DNA of 64,000 bases from Proteobacteria bacterium UBA6503 (GCA_002436405.1 DJLZ01000005.1:558001-622000), one strand, 5' to 3'. Shown: positions 7,711 to 17,240, numbered from the stretch's first letter. Program-made: numbers and translations. Notes: generated from the letters alone by a model not told the origin.

Positions 7711-9135
7711 CTAACTTACCTTTTTCTCGGTAATAGTTTGCGTTCCACGCTTTTCGTTCCAGCTGTCTTCGTCCATATCGCCGTGCAAGGCAATACCAGG
7801 TAGGTCAGTGGCCAGTTGCTTAAGCATGTTCTGTGCAATTGGGCGCAGGCTTGGGTGGACTGTTTTACCTGAGCGAAGCTCACCCACGTAAAGCATTTGT
7901 GGCACGCTGTAACCTAGTGAGCAAATCACTGTTGTGCCCATTGGCAATAGGTACTGCGTTAGCATTGGGTCTACAGCAAAGTCAGCGTTATCAAGTTCTT
8001 TAATTTGTGTGAACAAGGCTTCGGTTGCAGCTTCAAGCTCAGCGTAGTCATCACCCAGCAAACGTGCTAGTTCGTCGGTGTACCATTTGAACATACCAAA
8101 TGTAGGTTCAATCAGCGGCAGTGGCGCTACACCGTTACGGTGGCGCTGCAGGTCACGGTATGAACCAAAATCAATAGCACAGGCCATGTTGTATTGGCCG
8201 TAGGCTGCCAAACGACGTGGCGCCACACCACCACGTGGGCGGTTGTTCAAAGTTTCGGTCTCAAGGCGTTTTAGGCCATCAATGTCAATTTGGCCAGTGC
8301 GGGCAATCAAAGCACCATCAAGTAGGGCTTTTTCTTCAGCGTCTGTAATTTGAAGGCGTGCTTTAATCTCGGCGTAGCTTTCAAAATTTTCACGCTTAGC
8401 TTCGGCTTGGTTGTAGGCATCACGGTCAGCGTAGCGACCAGCAGCTTCGGCCATTTCTTGGCCTGAGAAGCTGTTCGGGTATTTATCAACCAATTGCTTA
8501 AAGATATCCTGTGCCATTTGGCGTACTTCTGGTAGCGGGTGCGACTTTAGCTTCATCATACGGTCGCGCGCTTGGCGTAGGTTTGTGGTCCAGCTGAATA
8601 GTGTGGTTGTGCCTACTGGTAGGTATGAACGCATGGTATCAAACGCACGTACTTGAACGGCGCTCTTCCATGCTTTTTCACTCTTGTAGCTGTTTTCATC
8701 AAATGGGTAAGCTTTTGCAATCGCAGCTTCAACCTTTGGCATCCATGTGTTGTAAAGGGTAAGCCAGCCATCAAGGATGCTGCGTGTGTATGGGGTGTTG
8801 TATGGGTCAAATGACGGCTGCTCAGAAAAATCAAGGTAGCGTGTTGAAGCTTCTTGGCCTGAGTATAGAGGGTTATCCTGAATGGCTTTACAAGCAAGCA
8901 TCGAGTAATTTTCGATGAAGATGTTCGTTACACCGCAATCACCAATTGAAGCGTGGCCGTAACCAACGTAGTACTGGCTCATAAATTTACCGGCACCAGC
9001 TTTTTCAACTTTATCAAGGTGGCTTTCAACACCAGCTGGGCTGCGTGAGTATAGTGCTTGTAGCATTGCACCATCTTCAGGGTGCAAATCATGCAAAATT
9101 ACAATTTTGTTAGTCTTATCAGTAGCTTTTGTCAT
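7711..9135 (-). CDS. Two-domain ThyX-like flavin-dependent thymidylate synthase homologue
   Basis: 474 residues, about twice the usual ThyX length. Both halves resemble ThyX: the N-half has GHASIGDCG and SGQEASTRYLDF, the C-half has YGQYNMACAIDF and RDLQRHRNGV. The ThyX signature RHRxxSxNxxSxRY is split: the N-half keeps the SxRY part but has no RHR, while the C-half keeps RHR but no SxRY. ThyX makes dTMP from dUMP using FAD, NADPH and methylene-tetrahydrofolate as a tetramer with shared active sites. Long homologues are also known, for instance in Chlamydiae. Whether this one makes dTMP is uncertain; no second thymidylate synthase is in the window. AAGGGGAG precedes the ATG. Confidence 0.75.
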   Translation of the reverse strand: MTKATDKTNKIVILHDLHPEDGAMLQALYSRSPAGVESHLDKVEKAGAGKFMSQYYVGYGHASIGDCGVTNIFIENYSMLACKAIQDNPLYSGQEASTRYLDFSEQPSFDPYNTPYTRSILDGWLTLYNTWMPKVEAAIAKAYPFDENSYKSEKAWKSAVQVRAFDTMRSYLPVGTTTLFSWTTNLRQARDRMMKLKSHPLPEVRQMAQDIFKQLVDKYPNSFSGQEMAEAAGRYADRDAYNQAEAKRENFESYAEIKARLQITDAEEKALLDGALIARTGQIDIDGLKRLETETLNNRPRGGVAPRRLAAYGQYNMACAIDFGSYRDLQRHRNGVAPLPLIEPTFGMFKWYTDELARLLGDDYAELEAATEALFTQIKELDNADFAVDPMLTQYLLPMGTTVICSLGYSVPQMLYVGELRSGKTVHPSLRPIAQNMLKQLATDLPGIALHGDMDEDSWNEKRGTQTITEKKVS

Positions 9136-9209
9136 GAGTTTCTCCCCTTCTAGAAAACGCCATTTGCGGCACGAATTGTCATTACATTTACTCTAGCACA
9201 ACGCGGCAC

Positions 9210-9238
9210 TTGTGTGGGGGCAAAAAAAGGCGAATAAT
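9210..9238 (+). promoter_or_regulatory. Putative promoter for indoleamine dioxygenase
   Basis: TTGTGT (9210-9215), 17-base spacer, AATAAT (9233-9238), 30 bases before the ATG at 9268. It lies in the divergent spacer shared with the ThyX-like gene. Confidence 0.4.
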
Positions 9239-9267
9239 GCTGTATTATGAAAATTTGAGGACAAAGC

Positions 9268-10470
9268 ATGACACAACCATTTGATAAACTTGATATCACC
9301 CAATTTGATGTTTCTCGCGATCGCGGCTTCCTATGTAAGTACGATCCCGCCACCGTTGCAATGCCAACCGAACTAGCCCCACTTGTTGAAGCTGGCAAAT
9401 GGCTACCCGAGTGGATGGCCACAGGCGTTGTGCGCCACTACCTAAAAGATATCCCTGAAATTGACGTGACATCGTTTATCGAATCAGCCTCTGACGAGCA
9501 GCTACGTAACGCCATGGTGCATTACTCGTTTATTGTGCAAGCTTGGGTCTGGGGCGAGACTGAGCCCAACCATCGTATCCCGCGTAACATTGCCGTGCCA
9601 CTATGCCTTATTGCCGATAAGCTAGGCCAATTCCCACTACTGCCCTACTCAGCCTACGTGCTTGATAACTTCAGTATGTTTGATAAAGCTGGCGAGCCTA
9701 TTCTGGAAAACATCTACATGCATCAGCACTTCTCAAGCGGGATTGATGAAAGCTGGTTTAAAATGATTCACGTTGAAATTGAAGCTGAAGCTGGCCAAGC
9801 CTTGGCCGCTATCCCTGATATTCTAGAAGGTATTCACCTGAACGATGAAGCTAAAGTTATTGAGGCATTAAACGAAGTGCTGGCCGCTTGGCATAATATG
9901 TATGACACCATGAAGCGCATGATTGACTACTGCGACCCACATACATACTTCCACCGTGTGCGCCCATACATCCATGGCTGGCAAGATAACCCTGACCTTC
10001 CCGGCGGTGTTATTTACGAAGGTGTTGAGAAGTTTAAAGGTGAAATTCAGGCATTTCGCGGGCAAACAGGTTCACAAAGTTCAATCGTCCCGACGATGGA
10101 TGCCCTTTTTGGTGTTGAACACTCAAACGACCCACTGCGCCAATACTTGAACGAGCTACACGCCTACCGCCCAGTTTTGCACCGCAAGTTTATTGATGAA
10201 GTGGCAAAACGCAGTACGCTGCGCCAGTTTGTAAGCGACAGTAACAACACTGAAATGACTGAGCTTTACAACGCCTGCCTTGACCGTGTGCGTGCCTTCC
10301 GTGCTTTGCACCTAGAGTATGCAGCCTCATATATTAACAAGCAAAACAGCCACGCGGGTAACCCAAGCGATGTTGGTACAGGCGGTACACCATTTATGAA
10401 GTACCTTAAAAAACACCGTGACGAAAGCGAGCGCCATTTGCTGCCCCTACCCGACCAAAAGCAGGCATAA
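9268..10470 (+). CDS. Indoleamine 2,3-dioxygenase family heme protein
   Basis: 400 residues matching the IDO family, cytosolic heme enzymes that open the indole ring of tryptophan to N-formylkynurenine. Visible hallmarks are FHRVRPYIHGW (about 230-240), the FRGQTGSQSSIVP block (about 264-276), ALHLEY in the C-terminal part with the proximal heme-ligand histidine, and the GTGGTPFM loop near the C-terminus. The length is normal. No kynureninase, formamidase or other kynurenine-pathway gene is beside it, so its physiological role is open. GAGGACAAAGC ribosome site; monocistronic by context. Confidence 0.88.
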   Translation: MTQPFDKLDITQFDVSRDRGFLCKYDPATVAMPTELAPLVEAGKWLPEWMATGVVRHYLKDIPEIDVTSFIESASDEQLRNAMVHYSFIVQAWVWGETEPNHRIPRNIAVPLCLIADKLGQFPLLPYSAYVLDNFSMFDKAGEPILENIYMHQHFSSGIDESWFKMIHVEIEAEAGQALAAIPDILEGIHLNDEAKVIEALNEVLAAWHNMYDTMKRMIDYCDPHTYFHRVRPYIHGWQDNPDLPGGVIYEGVEKFKGEIQAFRGQTGSQSSIVPTMDALFGVEHSNDPLRQYLNELHAYRPVLHRKFIDEVAKRSTLRQFVSDSNNTEMTELYNACLDRVRAFRALHLEYAASYINKQNSHAGNPSDVGTGGTPFMKYLKKHRDESERHLLPLPDQKQA

Positions 10471-10514
10471 CTAAACATATAAAAATAAAAGAGGTTTTTA
10501 CCGTCGTATTTAGT

Positions 10515-10542
10515 TTTACAGGGGTGCGATACGTGCTAGGGT
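10515..10542 (+). promoter_or_regulatory. Possible promoter starting a long cold-shock leader
   Basis: TTTACA (10515-10520), 16-base spacer, TAGGGT (10537-10542). This would give a 5' leader of about 135 bases before the cold-shock gene. Long structured leaders are usual for cspA-type mRNAs. The assignment is weak because other AT-rich hexamers are nearby. Confidence 0.3.
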
Positions 10543-10684
10543 AATTATTAATTAACCGTGTTGACGGAAACCTTTTACGGGTAAGCCAAAGCTAAGCATT
10601 TAGCAGGCGACAAGGCTCAGATAAGGCAACTTTTAACACAGGCAGAAATCTGCCAAATCAGAATACAAAAGAAAGTCTATACTT

Positions 10685-10888
10685 ATGAGTACAGGAACTG
10701 TTAAATGGTTCAACCCAACCAAAGGTTTTGGTTTTATTCAACCTGAAGAAGGCGGCAACGACGTTTTCGTTCACATCACTGCTGTGCAAGCTTCAAAGCT
10801 TGACGGTCTAGAAGAAGGCCAAAAAGTGAGCTACGAGCTAGAAGAAAGCCGTGGTAAAACCGCAGCGGTAAACCTACAACTTGTTTAA
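10685..10888 (+). CDS. cspA: Cold-shock domain protein, CspA family
   Basis: 67 residues forming one cold-shock domain, a small OB-fold that binds single-stranded RNA and DNA and melts mRNA structure at low temperature. RNP1 (KGFGFIQ, about 14-20) and RNP2 (VFVHI, about 29-33) are intact, as is the opening GTVKWFNPTKG. The gene has a long leader, its own terminator, and stands alone. Paralogues are common, so calling it cspA reflects family rather than strict orthology. Confidence 0.95.
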   Translation: MSTGTVKWFNPTKGFGFIQPEEGGNDVFVHITAVQASKLDGLEEGQKVSYELEESRGKTAAVNLQLV

Positions 10889-10906
10889 GTTGTTGCCCTA
10901 GGTTTA

Positions 10907-10938
10907 AAAGCCCCAGTATAATGCTGGGGCTTTTTTTA
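10907..10938 (+). terminator. Intrinsic terminator of the cold-shock gene
   Basis: AAAAGCCCCAG, short loop, CTGGGGCTTTTTTT. Confidence 0.9.
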
Positions 10939-10961
10939 TATAATTAATAAGGGATAAACCC

Positions 10962-11801
10962 ATGGCGAAACTCTCTAGTCTTAAAGGTAAAACACTATTC
11001 ATTACAGGCTCTAGCCGCGGTATTGGCCTCGCCATTGGTAAAGAAGCCGCAAAAGACGGCGCCAATGTGGTTATTATCGCCAAAACAACCGAGCCTCATC
11101 CCAAGCTAGAAGGTACAATTTTTACCGCCGCTGAAGAAATTGAAGCCGCTGGCGGCAAAGCACTGCCCATTGCTGTTGACGTCCGTGACGAAGATGCCGT
11201 TAAAGCAGCTGTTGAAAAAGCAGTCGAAACTTTTGGCGGGATTGATATTTTGGTCAACAACGCCAGCACCGTGCAACTGACCAACACCGAGCAAACAACC
11301 CTTAAACGCTGGGACCTGATGCAAAACATCAACCTACGTGGCACCTTTATTTGCACCCAAGCGTGCCTGCCCTACCTTAAAAAGTCAGATAACCCACACA
11401 TCATGACCATTTCACCACCACTAAACATGGATGCTAAGTGGTTTAAAGATTGCCTAGCTTATTCGGTTTCTAAATACGGTATGAGCATGTGCGTGCTGGG
11501 TATGTCGGCTGAGTTTAAGCCCCAAGGCATTGCCGTAAATGCTCTATGGCCAAAATCAACCATTGCCACAGCTGCTATTCAAAACCTACTGGGTGGTGAC
11601 GAAATGATGCGTCGCTCACGCACCACTGATATTGTGGCCGAAGCTGCCGCTGCCATTTTTAAGCGTGATAGTAAAACCTGCACAGGCAACTTCTTTATTG
11701 ATGAAGACGTTATGCGTGAAGAAGGCGTGACCGACTTTACCAAATACGCCATTGACCCTGAAGCAGAGCTAGCGCCTGACCTTTACATGCCTGGTTTTTA
11801 A
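10962..11801 (+). CDS. Short-chain dehydrogenase/reductase, HSDL2-like
   Basis: 279-residue NAD(P)-dependent SDR. The cofactor motif TGSSRGIGLAIG (about 15-26), NNAS (about 99-102) and catalytic YSVSK (about 167-171) are present. The long insert after beta2 (AKTTEPHPKLEGTI) and the C-terminal DEDVMREEGV segment are typical of the hydroxysteroid-dehydrogenase-like-2 subgroup, whose substrate is unsettled but often linked to lipid metabolism. A thioesterase follows 38 bases downstream, and the two are probably co-transcribed. Confidence 0.85.
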   Translation: MAKLSSLKGKTLFITGSSRGIGLAIGKEAAKDGANVVIIAKTTEPHPKLEGTIFTAAEEIEAAGGKALPIAVDVRDEDAVKAAVEKAVETFGGIDILVNNASTVQLTNTEQTTLKRWDLMQNINLRGTFICTQACLPYLKKSDNPHIMTISPPLNMDAKWFKDCLAYSVSKYGMSMCVLGMSAEFKPQGIAVNALWPKSTIATAAIQNLLGGDEMMRRSRTTDIVAEAAAAIFKRDSKTCTGNFFIDEDVMREEGVTDFTKYAIDPEAELAPDLYMPGF

Positions 11802-11839
11802 TACTTTTGGCTTTTAATATTTAGATACCGAGACGACCC

Positions 11840-12295
11840 ATGAACCTCTACTTTCGTATGATTCGCATCATCCTCAAAGCTTGGCTTGATCCGCTGCATG
11901 ATAAGCCGCTTGAACCGACCGAGCTTACCTTGCGTGTTTGGCCGTTTGACCTTGACCCCAACCTACACATGAATAACGCCCGTTATCTTTCGTGGATGGA
12001 CTTGGGCCGTGTGTACCACATGGGTGTAACAGGCCTTTACCGTGAATCATTAAAGCGTAAGTGGATGCCTGTTGTGGGCCATATTGATATTAAATACATT
12101 CGTTCACTCCCGCCGTTTGCCAAGGTAACCCTTAAAACCGAGATTGGCGACCATGACGAAAAATACATTAAGATTAAACATACCTTTATCCATAAAGGGC
12201 ACCCTGCGGCCATTGCCCATGTAAAGGGTGTGTTTATTCACAAAACAAAAGGCAAAGTTAAGCCTGAAGAAGTAAAACAAGCCTTGAACATCTAA
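11840..12295 (+). CDS. Hotdog-fold acyl-CoA thioesterase family protein (THEM6/4HBT-like)
   Basis: 151 residues. The hotdog motif NLHMNNARYLSWMDLGR lies at about residues 42-58; the central strand (GHIDIKYIRSLPP) and HTFIHKG follow. A hydrophobic N-terminal helix resembles the membrane-anchored THEM6 type. It presumably hydrolyses acyl thioesters and may act with the SDR upstream, but no substrate can be read from the sequence. Confidence 0.8.
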   Translation: MNLYFRMIRIILKAWLDPLHDKPLEPTELTLRVWPFDLDPNLHMNNARYLSWMDLGRVYHMGVTGLYRESLKRKWMPVVGHIDIKYIRSLPPFAKVTLKTEIGDHDEKYIKIKHTFIHKGHPAAIAHVKGVFIHKTKGKVKPEEVKQALNI

Positions 12296-12380
12296 GGCGA
12301 TGCGGATATATTCCGCTCAAATACATATACCTACTTCTTCTCTTACTTTTTCCTCTCTCTTTTATGTACAGGATGTACTT

Positions 12381-12953
12381 ATGACAAAGAACGTGATTTA
12401 CATCAGCGTTGATATGGAAGCTGACGGCCCCGTGCCCGGTGAAAATTCAATGCTCAGTCTAGGTGCCGATGCGCGCCTGCCTGATGGCACCAAGCTTGCC
12501 ACCTACTCGGAAAATCTGCTTGAATTACCCGGTACCAAAATGGCTGAAGAGGCCATGATTTGGTGGGCCCAACACCCGCAAGCATGGCAAGCAACCCGCA
12601 CCGCACAGCGCGACCCTTACTGGGTAATGCTGCGTTTTTCAGCGTGGGTCAAACACCTTGAACAAACCCACGAAGCCGAAGCCATTTTTGTGGCTTACCC
12701 TGTTTCGTTTGATTTTGACTATGTGCGCTATTACAGCCGCAAGTTCCTTGGGGTTGATATCTTCGAGGGGCGATGTGTTGATATGCGCAGCATGGCCATG
12801 GGTATTTTGGGCGTCGACTACGGCGAAGCCAACAAAGCCCACATGCCCGCCGAATGGAACGCCATGGAACACATGACCCATGTGGCCGTGGAAGATGCCA
12901 TCCAGCAGGCCGACCTGTTCTTCAAGATGATTGAAGCCAGCCGCCGCAAGTAA
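12381..12953 (+). CDS. DEDDh 3'-5' exonuclease, Rv2179c-like
   Basis: 190 residues from the ATG at 12381. An in-frame start at 12300 would read through a pyrimidine-rich leader that looks untranslated and gives an unlike-family N-terminus, so I rejected it. The acidic motifs are VDMEADG (about 8-14), AYPVSFDFDYVR (about 102-113) and HVAVEDAIQQ (about 168-177), placing it with the small Rv2179c-like 3'-5' exoribonucleases. The substrate is unknown. The leader resembles those of the GC-richer cassettes, but the coding sequence is intermediate in style. It ends at a bidirectional terminator. Confidence 0.8.
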   Translation: MTKNVIYISVDMEADGPVPGENSMLSLGADARLPDGTKLATYSENLLELPGTKMAEEAMIWWAQHPQAWQATRTAQRDPYWVMLRFSAWVKHLEQTHEAEAIFVAYPVSFDFDYVRYYSRKFLGVDIFEGRCVDMRSMAMGILGVDYGEANKAHMPAEWNAMEHMTHVAVEDAIQQADLFFKMIEASRRK

Positions 12954-12975
12954 TTGCGCATCAATTAACGTATAA

Positions 12976-13007
12976 GAAAAGCCCCCACAGTTTGTGGGGG
13001 CTTTTTG
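12976..13007. terminator. Bidirectional intrinsic terminator
   Basis: AAAAGCCCCCACA, loop GTT, TGTGGGGGCTTTTT between convergent genes. Confidence 0.9.
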
Positions 13008-13029
13008 CTTTTATATTTAAACAGGCTCT

Positions 13030-16000
13030 TTATACAGAGTCCTTGCCTGACATTTCTTGCTCAAGCTGATGGGCACGTTGCTCAGGCGAACCTGTGTTGC
13101 GGGCCATCACGCTGTACATCAGCGGCACCAAGAACAGTGTTAGCGCCGTTGCCACAAGCACACCGCCAAATACGGTAACACCAATGGCAACCAAGCTTGC
13201 TGAACCAGCACCACTTGCAAGAACAAGCGGAATAGTACCAGCAGCAGTGGTGATACTTGTCATCACAACAGGTCTAAAGCGAATTTCAGCGGCACGCTTC
13301 AGGGCTGCCATAAATTCTTCGCCCTCGTCACGCAGTTGGTTAGCAAACTCAACAATCAAAATACCGTTTTTGGCTGCAAGGCCTACAAGCATAATCAATC
13401 CGATTTGCGAGTAGATGTTCAGGCTGTTCCCCGTTACAAACAGTGACAACAACCCACCAAGCATGGCCATCGGTACGGTTGAAATAATAACCGTTGGGTG
13501 GATGTAACTTTCAAACTGTGCGGCAAGCACCAAGAACACCACCACAATACCCAAAATGTAAACGAACCAAATACCACCACCTGTTGATTTATAATCAAGC
13601 GATTGGCCTTTGTAGTCGATAATGGCTTCTTCAGGTAGTAGCTCACGTGTTTTTTGTTCAAGGTAGGCAAGCCCCTCGCCCAGTGTAATGCCGTCAAGGC
13701 CAGCTTCAATGGTAATGGCACGTACACGGTTATAGCGGTTAAGGCTATTAGACTCAGCAAATTCGCGTACTTCTACTAGGTTAGAAACAGGAATCAACTC
13801 ACCTGTATTTGAACGCACGTAAATGTTCTGTAGGTCTTGAGCGGTGTTTTGCAGATCGCGCTCACCTTCAACAATAACGTCGTACTCTTCACCGTCCATC
13901 ATAAAGGTCGTCACACGGCGCGAGCCCAACATAGACTCAAGCGTAAGGCCAATATCACGCACAGGTACACCAATTTCAGCGGCACGGTTATAATCTACCT
14001 GAATACGTAGCTGCGGCTTTGTTTCTTTATAATCCCAATCAATACCTGTTAGGCCGGGGTTATCTTTTTCAATGGCAGCAAGCAAGGTATTACGCCAATC
14101 GGCTAGCTGCTCATACGTCCCACCGCCCAAAACAAACTGAATAGGTTTTGCGGTTGAACTGCCAAAACCTTGGCGCATCACAGGGAAGGCTCGCACACCC
14201 GGTAGCACTGAAAGTTTACCTGCAATTTCGCCCATAATTTCTTCACCTGGGCGACGCTCACCCCACGGGGTAAGCACAGCAATAACAATACCGCCGTTAA
14301 AGCTTGAGAAGTTTGAAAATGCTCGTGGTGCACGCACCAATAGGCGCTGCATTTCACCGTTATCAACATATGGCATAAGCATTTCTTCAATCTTATCCAT
14401 ATAGTCTTTCATGTAGCTGTAGGTTGCCCCTTCAGGGCCGTTCACAATCACGAAAAAGGCACCGCGGTCTTCTTTAGGGGCATATTCACTTGGTACCACA
14501 GTAAACAAGCCGGCAATCACAACGAGGCCTGCGGCTGCAATAAGCAGGTACTTTTTAGGCTTTTCAAGTGTATGGGCAAGCCACGCTGAATATTTAGCAC
14601 GTGAACGACGGAACACATCATCAACCTTATTAGTGGCTTTGTTATTACTGCGCCCCGGCTTTAGCACTTTTGAGGCCAGCATCGGGCACAGCGTCAGCGC
14701 CACAAAGCTTGAGAAGAACACAGCAACCGCTAGGGTTACGGCAAACTCGGCAAACAAGCGGCCAATATCACCCTCAAGGAAGGTAAATGGAATAAACACC
14801 GCGAGCAGCACAAGGGTTGTTGCAATAACCGCAAAGCCCACTTGGCGTGTACCGACGAATGAGGCTACGAGGGGTGTTTCCTTCTTTTCGTCCATACGGC
14901 GGTAAATATTTTCAAGCACCACAATGGCATCATCCACCACCAGACCAATAGCAAGTACCAGCGCCAGCAAGGTTAAAAGGTTAATTGAAAAGTCAAACGC
15001 CAGTAGCGCCATAAAGGTAGCGATAATCGAAACAGGTACGGTTACCGCAGGCACAATCGTGGCGCGCGCATTACCCAAAAATAGGTAAATAATGCCCACA
15101 ACCAAAATCAGCGCAATGGCCAGGGTTTTATATACCTCGGCAATGGCTTTTTTAATAAAGACTGAAGTATCGTAACTTACGTTAATGGTCATGCCTTCAG
15201 GCAAGGTTTTATTGATTTGCTCGGCCTTAGCAATAGCAGCCTCAGCCACCGAAATAGTGTTACCTTGCGACTGTTTAATGATACCAATACCGACCATAGG
15301 CTCGCCGTTACCACGGAACATCGTCCGCAATACTTCTTGACCTAGTTCAACACGGGCAACATCGCCTAGTCTTACAAGTGAACCATTCTCCCCTTCGTAA
15401 AGCACCAGCTTTTGGAAGTCTTCTGGATTAACAAAGGCACGCTCAACACGCACGGTAAACTGGCGATCAACAGACTCAATATTACCGGCGGGCAGTTCGA
15501 TGTTTTCTTGACGAAGAACGTTTTCAACGTCGGTTACAGCAAGGTTATGACCCGCAAGTTTTTGGCGGTCAATCCACACACGCATGGCAAAGCGCTGGCC
15601 GCCACCCACACGCACACGGCCCACGCCATCAATTACTGAAAAACGGTCAACAAGGTAGCGCTCGGCATAGTCAGTTAGTTCGGTCGGTGACATACGGTCA
15701 GATGATAAGTTCAACCACAAAATCACGTCATCGTCAGAGTTTGACTTTTCAACCTCCGGCGGATCAGCCTCTTCAGGCAGGTCGTCGGCAACTGAGGCCA
15801 CACGGTCACGAATATCGTTAGCAGCGCCGTCAATATCACGATCAATACTAAACTCAACACGCACTGATGACTGGCCATCTTCACTGGTTGATTGAATAAA
15901 CTCAATCCCCTCAACGCCAGAGATACGATCTTCAATAAGTTGGGTAATGCGGGTTTCAACAACGGCGGCGGCGGCACCACGGTAGTTTGTTTGAATACTT

Positions 16001-16134
16001 ACAACTGGTGGGTCAATGGCTGGGTATTCACGCAGCGGCAACTTAAGGAATGAGATAATCCCAAACACCACCAATAACAACGACAATACCGAAGCAAAGA
16101 CGGGGCGCTTAACCGAAATATCAGATAGTAACAT
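13030..16134 (-). CDS. RND multidrug efflux permease (AcrB/MexF-like, HAE1)
   Basis: 1034 residues, full length for a proton-driven trimeric RND pump of the inner membrane. It has the N-terminal segment VKRPVFASVLSLLLVVFG, two porter halves, and the proton-relay pair in GLVVDDAIVVLENIYRR in TM4. It couples with the adaptor encoded just upstream; no outer-membrane channel is in the window, so a distant TolC is expected. Transcription order is DUF6134 protein, adaptor, pump, with 11 bases between adaptor and pump. Substrates cannot be predicted. Confidence 0.95.
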   Translation of the reverse strand: MLLSDISVKRPVFASVLSLLLVVFGIISFLKLPLREYPAIDPPVVSIQTNYRGAAAAVVETRITQLIEDRISGVEGIEFIQSTSEDGQSSVRVEFSIDRDIDGAANDIRDRVASVADDLPEEADPPEVEKSNSDDDVILWLNLSSDRMSPTELTDYAERYLVDRFSVIDGVGRVRVGGGQRFAMRVWIDRQKLAGHNLAVTDVENVLRQENIELPAGNIESVDRQFTVRVERAFVNPEDFQKLVLYEGENGSLVRLGDVARVELGQEVLRTMFRGNGEPMVGIGIIKQSQGNTISVAEAAIAKAEQINKTLPEGMTINVSYDTSVFIKKAIAEVYKTLAIALILVVGIIYLFLGNARATIVPAVTVPVSIIATFMALLAFDFSINLLTLLALVLAIGLVVDDAIVVLENIYRRMDEKKETPLVASFVGTRQVGFAVIATTLVLLAVFIPFTFLEGDIGRLFAEFAVTLAVAVFFSSFVALTLCPMLASKVLKPGRSNNKATNKVDDVFRRSRAKYSAWLAHTLEKPKKYLLIAAAGLVVIAGLFTVVPSEYAPKEDRGAFFVIVNGPEGATYSYMKDYMDKIEEMLMPYVDNGEMQRLLVRAPRAFSNFSSFNGGIVIAVLTPWGERRPGEEIMGEIAGKLSVLPGVRAFPVMRQGFGSSTAKPIQFVLGGGTYEQLADWRNTLLAAIEKDNPGLTGIDWDYKETKPQLRIQVDYNRAAEIGVPVRDIGLTLESMLGSRRVTTFMMDGEEYDVIVEGERDLQNTAQDLQNIYVRSNTGELIPVSNLVEVREFAESNSLNRYNRVRAITIEAGLDGITLGEGLAYLEQKTRELLPEEAIIDYKGQSLDYKSTGGGIWFVYILGIVVVFLVLAAQFESYIHPTVIISTVPMAMLGGLLSLFVTGNSLNIYSQIGLIMLVGLAAKNGILIVEFANQLRDEGEEFMAALKRAAEIRFRPVVMTSITTAAGTIPLVLASGAGSASLVAIGVTVFGGVLVATALTLFLVPLMYSVMARNTGSPEQRAHQLEQEMSGKDSV

Positions 16135-16145
16135 CGCCTACTCCA

Positions 16146-17240
16146 CTATTTCTTTTGTGCTTTAGGCTTTGTTAGGTCGTCCAAAATCTGAGTCATGGTA
16201 CGGCCATCCGCTTGGTTGGCTAGCACTTTAACGGCACGGCCATCAGCCAGTTTAAGGGCACCGTGGCTTACCAACAGTTGACCAGGCTCTAGCCCATCAA
16301 TAACCTCAACACGGCCAGCTTGGCGGCGGCCAATTTCAACCTCAACCTTTTGGGCTGTTGTGGTTTCAGCGTCTTCTTCCACTACGTACACATAGTTACG
16401 GGTACTTTCGGGGATCAATGTACTTTCAGGGATGGCAATGGCTTGCTCAGGGTCTTTTTCAAGCATGACCGTCATCAGCATACCCGCTTTAAGGAGGCCT
16501 TCAGGGTTTTGCAATGTGGCGCGTACACTAAAGGCACGGCTAATAGGGTCTATCTGATTATCGATAGCGGTTACAGTGCCATCAAAAGTGCGCTTGCGGT
16601 AAGCAGCGGTTTTAACCTTTACGACTTGGCCCGGGTGAATACTATCAAGGAAAACCTCAGGCACGGCAAAATCAAGGCGCATGGTGCGGTTATCAGTAAG
16701 GTTGGTAATCACTTGGCCAGCGCTTAGGTATGCCCCGGGGCTCACTTGGCGAATGCCCAGCTTACCTGAAAATGGCGCGCGGATAATAAGGTCCTGTAGC
16801 TGAGACTCTGCCACGCCAACTTGGGCCTTGGCAATTTCGTACACACGGCGCTGTTCATCAAGCACTGACTGTGCGGTTGCACCCTTGGCACGTAGTTCCT
16901 TTGCACGGTTATACTGTTTTTCAGATTCGCTCAGGGCTGACTTTGCTGACTGTAGTTCAGCACGTTCTTCTGCGGACTCTAGCTCAATCAGGATGGCTCC
17001 TTCTGAAACAGCTTGGCCATCGTCAAAGTTAATCTTGGCAACTTTATCGGCGACTGTTGAAGTAATCACAACTTGTTCGCGGGCTTTAAGCGTACCTAGG
17101 GCTTCAATGGTTTCAATCCATTCGGTACGTTCAACTGGTGCCACAACAACACCCACAGCCCCACGGCTTTGCGCCATAGCACTGTTCGGAATTAAAGGTA
17201 AAAGCATAAGAGCCGCTGTGAATGCGAGCGTTTTTTTCAT
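16146..17240 (-). CDS. RND efflux periplasmic adaptor subunit
   Basis: 364 residues, a membrane-fusion protein that bridges the RND pump and an outer-membrane channel. It has a signal peptide (MKKTLAFTAALMLLPLIPNSAMA), a split lipoyl domain (GQAVSEGAILIELES and IIRAPFSGKLGI), an alpha-hairpin (about 85-145) and beta-barrel/membrane-proximal domains. There is no lipobox cysteine, so it is probably periplasmic or signal-anchored. It lies directly upstream of the pump. Confidence 0.93.
   Translation of the reverse strand: MKKTLAFTAALMLLPLIPNSAMAQSRGAVGVVVAPVERTEWIETIEALGTLKAREQVVITSTVADKVAKINFDDGQAVSEGAILIELESAEERAELQSAKSALSESEKQYNRAKELRAKGATAQSVLDEQRRVYEIAKAQVGVAESQLQDLIIRAPFSGKLGIRQVSPGAYLSAGQVITNLTDNRTMRLDFAVPEVFLDSIHPGQVVKVKTAAYRKRTFDGTVTAIDNQIDPISRAFSVRATLQNPEGLLKAGMLMTVMLEKDPEQAIAIPESTLIPESTRNYVYVVEEDAETTTAQKVEVEIGRRQAGRVEVIDGLEPGQLLVSHGALKLADGRAVKVLANQADGRTMTQILDDLTKPKAQKK

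Noticed and set aside
12300..12380. Upstream start for the Rv2179c-like exonuclease
   Set aside because: The added segment translates a T/C-rich leader and separates the DMEADG motif from its usual N-terminal position.
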